Assembly: GCA_034190875.2 (NCBI GenBank)
Contig: CM067358.1
Span: 40,881,014 to 40,945,013 of the forward strand
Source: Urechis unicinctus
Lineage: Eukaryota > Annelida > Polychaeta > Xenopneusta > Urechidae
Length of the DNA stretch: 64,000 nucleotides
Reading direction: 5' to 3'
Below are positions 31,493 to 43,500 of this stretch, piece by piece. Numbering within the stretch: position 1 is the stretch's first letter; every line of letters starts with the position of its first letter. The position numbers and the translations under genes are program-made. Below the pieces are notes generated by a model that saw only the letters and a list, made by a program, of their open reading frames with translations, was not told where the DNA came from and did not search any database.

Positions 31493-34400
31493 TGCATACA
31501 TGGCATGTTATGTATGCGTGATTTTGACCTAATTCAGCTGATCACTAGCACTCAATAAGGCAACATACTCAGACGTCTAATCCCGTAATGAATGTTAATC
31601 TCTTGTTGGGTTATCATAACAAAACACTTACATCGTGTGTGCGTGCAGAACGCAGACCACATGAAGGATCTGAGTGAGCAGATCGACAGTCTACAGGCCA
31701 ACGTGGCGTTTGTTCAGATGAATATCAACGAGTGTCAGAGTAACATTATGTTGATGGAGGAAGGCAAGGTGAGTCCTCTCCTGTATCCACTCCAATACCA
31801 GACATCTCCAGTAACATCATCTGTGCCAATACCACAGGCACCAGAATCAAGTGCCCATTGTGTGGAACCATGTATATTTAACATCTAAGTAACTAAGTGT
31901 AAGAGGCATTTCAACACTTATTACATATGGTGAAGCAAGAGAGTTATCTTCTTTTTTTAAAGGTGGGGCGTGTAGATCACATGCCGTGACAATAAGGCAT
32001 GGTGTCATCGGTGGGAGGTGTAGATCACACGCCGTGACAATAAGGCATGGTGTCATCAGTGGGAGGTGTAGATCACACACCGTGTCAATAAGGCATGGTG
32101 TCATCAGTGGGTGGTGTAGATAGATCACACACACACGTGACAATAAGGCATGGTGTCATCAGTGGGAGGTGTAGATCACACACCGTGTCAATAAGGCATG
32201 GTGTCATCGGTGGGAGGTGTAGATCACACGCCGTGACAATAAGGCATGGTGTCATCAGTGGGAGGTGTAGATCACACACCGTGTCAATAAGGCATGGTGT
32301 CATCAGTGGGTGGTGTAGATCACACGCCGTGACAATAAGGCATGGTGTCATCAGTGGGAGGTGTAGATCACACACAGTGTCAATAAAGCATGGTGTCATC
32401 GGTGGGTGGTGTAGATCACACGCCGTGACAATAAGGCATGGTGTGTCATCAATAAGTGGGTGGTGTAGATCACACGCCATGACAATAAGGCATGGTGTCA
32501 TCAGTGGGAGGTGTAGATCACACACCGTGTCAATAAGGCATGGTGTCATCGGTGGGTGGTGTAGATCACACACCGTGTCAATAAGGCATGGTGTAATCCG
32601 TTGGAGGTGTAGATCACACGCCGTGTCAATAAAGCATGGTGTCATCAGTGGGAGGTGTAGATCACACGCCGTGTCAATAAGGCATGGTGTCATCGGTGGG
32701 TGGTGTAGATCACACCGTGTCAATAAGGCATGGTGTCATCCGTGGGTGGTGTAGATCACACGCCGTGTCAGTAAGGCATGGTGTCATCGGTGGGTGGTGT
32801 AGATCACACGCCGTGTCAATAAGGCATGGTGTAATCCGTTGGAGGTGTAGATCACACACCGTGTCAATAAGGCATGGTGTCATCAGTGGGTGGTGTAGAT
32901 CACACGCCGTGACAATAAAGCATGGCATGGTGTCACACGCCGTCAATAAAGTGGTGTCAGGTGTAGATCACACAATAAGGCATGGTGTCAAGATCACACG
33001 CCGGTCATGGTGTAATCCGTTGGAGGTGTAGATCACACGCCGTGTCAATAAATGCATGGTGTCATCAGTGGGGTGGTGTAGATCACACCCGTGTCAATAA
33101 GGCATGGTGTCATCGGTGGGTGGTGTAGATCACACCGTGTCAATAAGGCATGGTGTCATCCGTGGGAGGTGTGTCAATAAGGCATGGTGTCATCACAGAT
33201 CACACGCCGTGTCAATAAGGCATGGTGTCATCAGTGGGTGGGTGATGTGTAGATCACACACACGTGTCAATAAGGCATGGTGTCATCAGTGGGTGGTGTA
33301 GATCACACACCGTGTCAATAAGGCATGGTGTCATCGTGGGTGGTGTAGATCACACACCGTGTCAATAAGGCATGGTGTCATCGGTGGGTGGTGTAGATCA
33401 CACACCCACCGTGTCAATAAAGGCATGGTGTCACACACGTGTCAATAAGGCATGGGTCATCGTGGGTAGATCACACCCGTGTCAATAAGGCATGGTGTCA
33501 TCAGTGGGTGGTGTAGATCACACGCCGTGACAATAAGGCATGGTGTCATCAGTGGGTGGTGTAGATCACACGCCGTGTCAATAAGGCATGGTGTCATCGG
33601 TGGGTGGTGTAGATCACACACCGTGTCAATAAGGCATGGTGTCATCCGTGGGTGGTGTAGATCACACACCGTGTCAATAAGGCATGGTGTCATCGGTGGG
33701 TGGTGTAGATCACACCCTGTCAATAAGGCATGGTGTCATCGGTGGGTGGTGTAGATCACACACCGTGTCAATAAGGCATGTAATCCGTTGGAGGTGTAGA
33801 TCACACGCCGTGTCAATAAAGCATGGTGTCATCGGTGGGTGGTGTAGATCACACGCCGTGTCAATAAGGCATGGTGTCATCGGTGGGTGGTGTAGATCAC
33901 ACCGTGTCAATAAGGCATGGTGTCATCCGTGGGTGGTGTAGATCACACACCGTGTCAATAAGGCATGGTGTCATCCGTGGGAGGTGTAGATCACACGCCG
34001 TGTCAATAAAGGCATGGTGTCATCCGTGGGAGGTGTAGATCACACACCGTGTCAATAAGGCATGGTGTCATCAGTGGGTGGTGTAGATCACACACCGTGT
34101 CAATAAGGCATGGTGTCATCAGTGGGAGGTGTAGATCACACACCGTGTCAATAAGGCATGTAATCCGTTGGAGGTGTAGATCACACGCCGTGTCAATAAA
34201 GCATGGTGTCATCGGTGGGTGGTGTAGATCACACGCCGTGTCAATAAAGCATGGTGTCATCGGTGGGTGGTGTAGATCACACGCCGTGTCAATAAAGCAT
34301 GGTGTCATCCGTGGGTGGTGTAGATCACACACCGTGTCAATAAGGCATGGTGTAATCCGTTGGAGGTGTAGATCACACGCCGTGTCAATAAAGCATGGTG

Positions 34401-37400
34401 TCATCCGTGGGAGGTGTAGATCACACACCGTGTCAATAAGGCATGGTGTCATCAGTGGGAGGTGTAGATCACACACCGTGTCAATAAGCATGGTGTCATC
34501 AGTGGGTGGTGTAGATCACACGCCGTGTCAATAAAGGCATGGTGTCATCAGTGGGAGGTGTAGATCACACCCGTGTCAATAAGGCATGGTGTCATCGGTG
34601 GGTGGTGTAGATCACACGCCGTGTCAATAAGGCATGGTGTCATGGGTGGGTGGTGTAGATCAGGCTGTTAGTTGTGTGTGTCTGTTTGTAGGAGGATGAG
34701 ATGGAACCAACCCAGATGCTGTCAGACTGTACCATGGAGGAGAGTAAATACCTGCTGGAACATGTCGTTAGCATGGTTATCAACAAGGTGCGTTCACCTG
34801 ACAATGGTTATTTATCTTTTGTTATGCTGGATAATGATAGCTCTGAACTACAGTTTCTTGTTAAGGAAACACCATCAGCCAGGACACACGGTCTTATGAG
34901 CTTGTGATACTTGGCTATTGTGTTGTTTGCTGCATTACAGAGGGGGAAAAAGATCTCTTGTATAAATACATTCACCATTGGATATCGTCTGTGTGTGTGT
35001 GTGTGACAGGGGATGTTGGCAGCGCAGAAGGAGGCTGAATCTCGCGAGCTCTCGGCCAAGCTTCACCAGGAGCGAATGGACCACATGTGTCAGAGAGACT
35101 TGCTACAGCATCTCATCATGCAGAATAAGGGAGAGATCATGCTGGATGTGGACACCAACCTCCTCCTCAACGCTCACGGTAACTCCATTACAAACACTGT
35201 ACTCGCCCTAATTCACACCGTTACTAACACTGTACTCGCCCTAATTCACACCGTTACTAACACTGTACTCGCCCTAATTCACACCGTTACTAACACTAAC
35301 CCAACAAAATTCACACTGTTACTAACACTGTACTCGCCCTAATTCACACCGTTACTAACACTAACCCAACCAAATTCACACCGTTATTAACACTGTACTG
35401 GCCCTAATTCACACTGTAACTAACACTGTACTCACCCTAATTCACACCGTTACTAACACTAACTCACACTAATTCACACCGTTACTAACACTAACTCACC
35501 CTAATTATCACCGCTACTAACACTAACCCAACCAAATTCACTCCGCTACTAACGCTAACTAATACTGTAACTCACATAATTACTAACACTACTAACTCTT
35601 ATTCACAGTAACTAAGACTAACTTGTACCATTACTAACACTTCTCGCCCTAATTCACACTGTCACTAACGCTGAAACACCCTAATTCACACAGCTACCAA
35701 CACTTACTAATACTGCAACTCACACTGTTACTTACACTGTAACTCACTGTAATTCATACTGTTACTGACACTGTAACTCACCAGTCGCAGTACCCATTGA
35801 CCTCTGGTTGATGTGGCTCTGACTGGCATCCCTACATTGTGTGTTGTTGCTATATATGAAATTGTACTATTCCTGTCATCATATTCAAGCTGAGGTGTGT
35901 ACAACCTACACCCTACCCTACAATGAGTAAAACCTACAGCCTACACATAGACAATGTGTACAACTATGCCTTACTCGTGTACAATATGTCCTATCCATAT
36001 TCAACTAAATATAGAGACTCATTTGTGATAATGTATATGATATGCATGGTATTAATTGTCATGCTCTCCCTACGATGACCCATTGACCTTTCACTGATGC
36101 TGGTGTGTGTGTGTTACAGACAGTGACTCGGAGGAGAGCTCCCCCGCTTCAGGCTCCACCTCACCTATAGACAGGTACGTCTCTAGGCTCATCACCATCT
36201 CATATCATCATCAACATCATCATGTACATGACTGGTGGCTTTCCCCCCTGGTACTAGTTGATCATGACCCTTCTATCAGAATGAATTTTGCTTATATTTT
36301 TATTGCATTTCTCTTATGTTAAGCTGCCTGAGTTAGTTTAGGGAAAGTTAATGTCTGCTATGAGTTGGTTTGCTGGTGTAGATTTTAATAGCACTGGTGT
36401 GCCATGCATGCGGTATGTAGACTAAGAGATGGTTGGGGGGGTCATAGGATGTAGAGTTACCTGCAGATCTTATAGAGATCTCATAGGTTGTGGAATTACC
36501 TGTAGGTCTTATTGAGATCTCACTGGTTTTAGAGTTACCTACAGGTCTCATGGAGATCTCATAGAGATATCAGTGTCTCCACAAGACTCCACTTCCACAG
36601 TGTATCCACTTAATGCATCCACTTTAATCAATACATACACCCCTTTGTCCTTATTCCACCCTCTCATACAGAGATTCCCAGTTATATAACTTATGCCATC
36701 ACATACACGTAGCATAATGTCTTATTATCGTGGAGCAGGTTATTTTGGTTGTAAGCTTCACTGGGGTATATTCTGGTTTGATCAAAACATTTCTACCAGC
36801 TTGAGAGTTTAGTCAATGTGTCAGTTTGATACTCACTTGCTGAACGTTTGGCACCTGCTGCCCATTGAATGCACACCACCTTACGTTGCTGTGGCTTCTA
36901 GCTGCCTGAACATTCATTCTGTGCATTTGCCTTTTTTATCATTTTGCATATTTTTTTGCGTATTTTTGGTTTGAATTAACAGTGAGCTTTTTTTTTTTTG
37001 TTTCACACATCACCACTCCCCTTCCTCCATCACCACTCCCCTTCCTCCATTACCACTCCCCTTCCTCCATCACCACTCCCTTCCTCCATTACCACTCCCC
37101 TTCCTCCATCACCACTCCCCTTCCTCCATTACCACTCCCCTTTTCCATCACTACGGTTCCTTTTCCATCACCCTTTACCCTTTTCCACACCCTATTCATA
37201 TGCAATGTGGACAACCTACACCTCACACATATTCTTTGCGTGTAACATGAACCCTTCACTTATAGCATATCCACAACATTGTGTGTACAACCAACGCACT
37301 TCCAAAAGACAACGTACACCCTATACCAAACCCATATACAATGTTTACAACCAGAGCCTTTCCTTGCTACCCATGCCCTTGACATATACAATGTGTTCAA

Positions 37401-40400
37401 CTTGCACAATCCCATATTCAATGTCCACAAACATACTCCTTTTCCACACTGCTCCAATCTACCCTGCCTGACTTCATTATGTCTCGTACTCGCTTCCTTT
37501 TGTCTGCTAAGCATTGCAGTCTGACTGTTGGCACTGTGACTTTCTTCAGTTTCTTTACAAAAGTCACCCGTGAGTTACAAGGGGAAAGCACCACAACTAC
37601 TATGGAAGTTCTACATAAGTTATTGACTGAGTAAGACTGCCATAAACATTAACAGCTTCAGTAGACTTGCTGAGTATATTTCTGATATATAATGCAAAGC
37701 AGAGTTCATTTTATGTTAGACTCGTAATCAATTACAAGTCTGTCCTAATCGGCATGTTTTTATTCCTATTTCTTCCCTGCTCACGGTGGTAAAACAACAA
37801 TGGTATCCCAACGATTAATATCATTCATTACTTTAAATCATTCCACCTTTGTGGTACTACAATGTACTGGAATGAACCCCACTGTTTCCTGGATCTGCCG
37901 TCTACTCTCCAGTGACTTTTGCTACGTGCTCTTGTCAATCATCTTCCTCTGTGTCATGAGTTATAACCTCTACTTCTATCGCTTACTCGTCTACGGCCGA
38001 GGCCTCCTCCAGCTCGCCTTTGATTGGCTGCTTCCTCTCGTTGACGTGCATGGCAGCTTTTTTAGAGTGTGTCTGTCCCTTTTTCTGTTGTTGTTGAGTT
38101 TTTTCATCCAATTTTCTAAAGCTTGTTGACAAGGTGCTTTACTCATTAGTTGATACGCGAGTTAATCCTCACCCCAGTAACGGCCTGCTGATTTTAACCA
38201 TTGAGGTCAGAGGTCAGCTCATTAATAATATCATCTCTTCACCTTTTATCATTGGCCTGCGATATAATCATATAATTATACACTAGTTTTTTATAAGTGT
38301 GATATAGTTGTTCATATTTGAGTAAAAATGCAAGGCTTAATATTTCTCTGCGATAATTGTATAGCATCGTTGCTGCTATAAGTGTTTTGGGCTGCGATAG
38401 ACCTGCCTTATCTCTGTTATGCCAGATGATTGCTCTGTTGAAGGAGTTGTGGGTGCTTGTGCACTGCTTCATATGCTCATAACATGACTGTGCTCAAGCT
38501 GCCAGTTCAAGCTCTCTTTGTCGTATAGGGTATATGTCTGGGATTAGTTTGTAAGAGACATAGGTGTTTGTTTTGAATAACGGGACTTGATTGTAAGTAA
38601 TAGGTTTTGATATCTGTCTTTGGTGACCTAATGGTCTGCCATCTACTGTGTTATCTTAGATATAAGCTGCTTTTATGTGTGTGATATTGAGGTAACTTCG
38701 TTTTGTCTGTTATGGTTTTGATTTCTCCTGAATGTGCATTCATTATTATTTTAACTTATGGTTACTTTTTCATGGCCTCGCCATCTCCTCAAAACGGATC
38801 TGTTCCTTCGACAACTTGTCTCATGGCCGTTCTCACCATGACAACCACCTCTCTATGGTGACAGTATGATGGAGAACCCTGTCAGCCTGTTGCCTCCTCA
38901 GTCTCCTGCTCCAGTGGCTGCTGCAGCTGCTGCGGCTGGTGCAGGTGCCATGGTAACCTCAGCAGACTCCATTAACAACAGTACCTCCAATGTCTTCTTG
39001 GGTCGTAGAGACAAGGTAAGATGTGAGCCAGTCTGGTCAGGTGTTGTTGTGATACTTACAGCCAACTGTCATGTTATTTAACATTTATAAGTTGTGGGAT
39101 ATTCTTGAACTAATTGAACACCAACCTATGGTTACTTTAAGCTGTTTGGGTAGGGAAGTTTCAGAATATTAACTGAATAATCCATAATGATAAATGGGTT
39201 GCTTGGAAGTAATGGATATATTCCCCATTTGACTTTGAATAAGGTATCAATGTATGTCTTTTTGTTTACTAATATACAAAAACCTACTGTAATTTTTAGA
39301 AAATGTTGTTACAGAATCACTCACTAGTTCTATGTGTTACGACCAATTTTTGTTGTTGTTTTTTTTTCATTTCCTATTGATCTGATTACCAAATAACAGC
39401 TGTATCTTGATATATTGTCTCTCCAGGCCCGGCGGAAGACTGCCACCCCCCATGACCTGCTTTTCGCTGGAAGTACAGGATCAGGAGAGGCACCTTCAGT
39501 ACCCTCTTCCACCCTCAGCCCTCTCAAAGAGGCACCAGTCGATGTCCCTCGGCCCACACTGACCCGCACCAACAGCAAGCCGACCCCAGATGATCGACTC
39601 ATGCCTCCGCCTCGTAGTGTTCTCGCCCAGCCTCGCCAGAACGGCAGCGTGTCTAGGTGGGTCACATGCATGTATGGTGTAGAGCTATGGAATGGCCCAG
39701 TGTTAACATGACTGAGGTAGCGGTTAATTGATATCGGCTGGATAGGGGCTTTTCATTTCATGTATGTTTAGCATGGGTTACTAGGTAAATTATTTTATTC
39801 CATGATTTCATATGGCTGTCAATTATTCCATTCACACATACACTGTAGAGGTTCTAACTGATTTTGAGTGAGTCCTTCTTATGAGTTCCCTGTAGTCTCA
39901 ATGTGTGTTTCCCTAGTAACCTAGCAAATGAAACTGATTTTTTTAATATTATTAATTCTCCTCTGACAATGAGGTAGTTTTGCCTCCCATTATTCTACAC
40001 TGTATGTGTGAGTGAACTCTGTTCTGTCCTCTGTGAATTGTAACCTACCTAACACACCCGTACAGGAAGGACACCCGACCTTCACCCTCGCCCTCACCCA
40101 CACTCCCTCGCAAAACTACAGGTCAGCCGGGAACTAAAGTTGTCACCCCTATCTCGGGTCTTGCCTCCAAACCAGTGACCGCTCCCACAGGGCAGGTGCC
40201 TAAAGCAGCCACGCAAGCACCTGTCATACAGGAGCCAACAGCCACGGCCATCAGGAGTAAAACCATGTCATCTACCTCCACGGGATCCAGCACTGGATCC
40301 CGGCTTGGATCATCGTGAGTTATACATGCCATGTGATGCATGTTTTCTCCCTTCCATCCCTAATCCCCCCCCCCCGGCCCCTCCTCCCAACCCCTCCCCT

Positions 40401-40456
40401 ACTGGTGATTTCACTGCACAGCTTCACCTGCTTATGTGAGCTTGTTGTCAGACGCT

Positions 40457-40513
<57 letters not shown>

Positions 40514-43500
40514 CAGCAAGCTTATATGCCATAGGGTTTTTTTTTAATTGTTTTTGACAATTATGTTTGTGCCTGTGCAGGACATGTGTGTGCATTGTGT
40601 TTGGTTTGGTTTGAATGGAGCGTGTCGTGAAACCCATGCTGACTTACACTGGATGAAGTGTGTTCATATCTCCCGTATGGTTTTCGAATAACTTTATACA
40701 CAGATATGTCAATGGATATGAACAAACAAAATAGAGACCCAATCTGGAAATTTGTTGTCAGTCAAATAACTCAGAGTTTGTTATGTTGAACTTACATTGT
40801 GCGTTACATGCGTGAATACTACCTGTGGTGGTGTGACCAACAATGGCATCGGTCACTTCCCAATAACGCGGTACAGTACTGCATCAAGTAGCGGATACCG
40901 TATCATAGTGTCATAACCAGACAGAGAGTGACGCAATGCCCCAGCGAAACGAAACATCCATGGGGAGTTAGCATAACGCCTCTGTTCTGTCGTGGTGCGA
41001 AAAGTGTCCTTTGTATCGCCTGCTTTGAGTTACGTAGATCGAACAGTCTTGAATTGTCGAAGTTGTGTGTAGAAATCAGCTGACAATAATTAACTTGATC
41101 TTAATTTACACCACCTGAGTAAACCAAGACGCGCCGAGCACTTTTTTGTTACAATCTTTGGGTAGCCGCTGTGTAAGCGTCGTTGGAAAGGCGCAAGTGT
41201 TCACCATTTGAGTCACACATACTCAAAAGTTCTGGGCGCACCCTTTTCCCACGCGATGCTTGACCACGGTCGCCCAGGTTGGTCTGAAGCAGTAATTGTT
41301 CTGACACAGTTACATATTTGGTTATAACTCACGGTTTGATCCTTCAACGTGGATTATGACGCAGTATTTGTTTGTCTCCCTCACGCCGATATGGACGTGA
41401 ATTCGGTAAGTTTCCTTCACGTCGATAGTCGTGTAGTTTTGGTTTTATATCCATCCTGTGGATTGTGACGTATTTTGGTTAGTTTCCTTCATGTGATAAT
41501 AGCGTACTTTGGTTAGTTCCCTTCGCGCCGGTGATGACGTAGTTGTACTTTGTTTCCTTCACGTCGTTAATGGCGTATTGTTGGCTCGTTTTCTTGACTG
41601 TTAATGATGGCGTAATTTCATTTACCATATTGCCGATAGCGACGTAGTTTTGGTTTGTTTCCTTGACGCCGATGATGACGTAGTTTTGGTTAGTTTCCGT
41701 CTAACAGATGATGACGTAGTTTTGGTTTGTTTCCGTCTAACAGATGATGACGTTCTTTGGTTTGTTTCCTTGACGCCGATGATGACGTAGTTTTGGTTAG
41801 TTTCCGTCTAACAGATGATGACGTTCTTTGGTTTGTTTCCTTGACGCCGATGATGTCGTGCACAATTAAGATACAGACTAGTTCAGATGCATTGAGTATA
41901 AACGTGTCCGGACGGACTTTCTCCCACGCCACACAGCATGCGTCCTGTTACAGTTTGTGTTGTACGACATCTCGGTGAAGTCGGTGCGGCTTCTGCAGGT
42001 AGGGCTTGAGATGGAAAGGTGTAGTGTTGTTGTCCGTCGATGTCTTCCTCGTTGACGTCTGATCTGTGAACTAATCAAACCAAAACCAGTCAGAATTAAA
42101 CATCTCGCTGGGATGCCAGAGAAAATTAATTCTTTATTTAATCTTTAACCTACTGTGGAAAAATTAGTATATGCTTATTTATAATTGTGACGCAAACACA
42201 AAGACCGTCAAGAGAGAAGCGGTATTGCTCGGGTGAGATTGCTTCGCTGACAAATTGTTATAACGCATCTGGTTTACGACTATGTGTTGTTTGGCGAGGG
42301 GGGGTTAGGGTGCTGTGAATCTGTACTACTGCTGCTCCGCCCGACTAACTTCCGTACGATAGAGCATTTCGCATTGATGCAGTTGCGCGATGATGACGTC
42401 ATCAATTGTTGTCAGTACATGAGTTAGAGAAATGAGAGACCTTTCTCTCGTTCATATTTCTGATTGGCTGATTCGTGTCCGACTTGATCACCACGTCCAA
42501 ACCACGTCGCCGTGTCAAGTATCACGAGACTTGGGTGAAGTCATGTGACCATTCACCCGATTAGAAGATAGATTCAAAAACAAACAATGCTATAGCTCCG
42601 GTGTAACGGTAACATGAATTCATACGCAGACGTCTTGTAGGGCTAACAATGCTAGTACTTATTGCGTTATGTTCTCAATGACATTACTTCTAAAGTAGTG
42701 TGCTTCATGCTGTCAACATGCAGACACCGTCTTTATCTTTATATAACGAGAGCCGCAGTCTCGCGTTGTCAATGGCTTCTAATCTCTGTCATCTTCACCT
42801 TGTAATTGAGTTCTGTCACTTGCCTCCTCGTTACTTGGTGACATCCATCCAGTGACGTCGGTACAGAACGCCCCTGTGCGTGGGTACTGTTGACTACTGT
42901 GGTGCTTCACAACAACTGCGACTATAATGTAGTATCTCTATGTGGGGGGTATATATTGTCACAACATATACCCCCCACATAGAGATACTACATAACAGTC
43001 GCAGATGTTGTGTGTAGATTGGGTTCTTCTTTGACATACCGCCTTATCACATACCCCAGTTGATATGGCTTCGTCGCCAGTAGAGAGACGTGGTCTTGTT
43101 AGTGGCGATCCAGCATTGTCTGTTTATGTCCACGAATACATCAAATAGGGCCTCAATCTATACGCTTTTGCGGTTTTAGAAGCAATTCTCATGTTAACAT
43201 CAATATACTATTGTTTCTGTAGTAAGCCTGTGTCAGATATATAACTTGAAATGGATAGTAATCTACTACCACACCTTATTTCATGCATTTGTCAACACTC
43301 TGGTGAGCTTCGACTGTTGACAGCTTGTTTTCCTTGTGGAATGGTAGTTTTATAAAACAGCATTAAGTCATTTAACTTTAGATATTTGTAGATAATGAGT
43401 ATTGGACGTAGACATTATGAGCTTGTGACGAGAGACAACTCCAGCCTTACCTGGTGGGCGTCCTCCGTGCTCGTCTCCACAGTCTCCATCTCATTCTCGC

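Noticed and set aside
31965..34665. CRISPR-like appearance of regularly spaced repeats
   Set aside because: The units are contiguous with no unique spacers, the DNA is eukaryotic, and there are no cas genes. It is a minisatellite.
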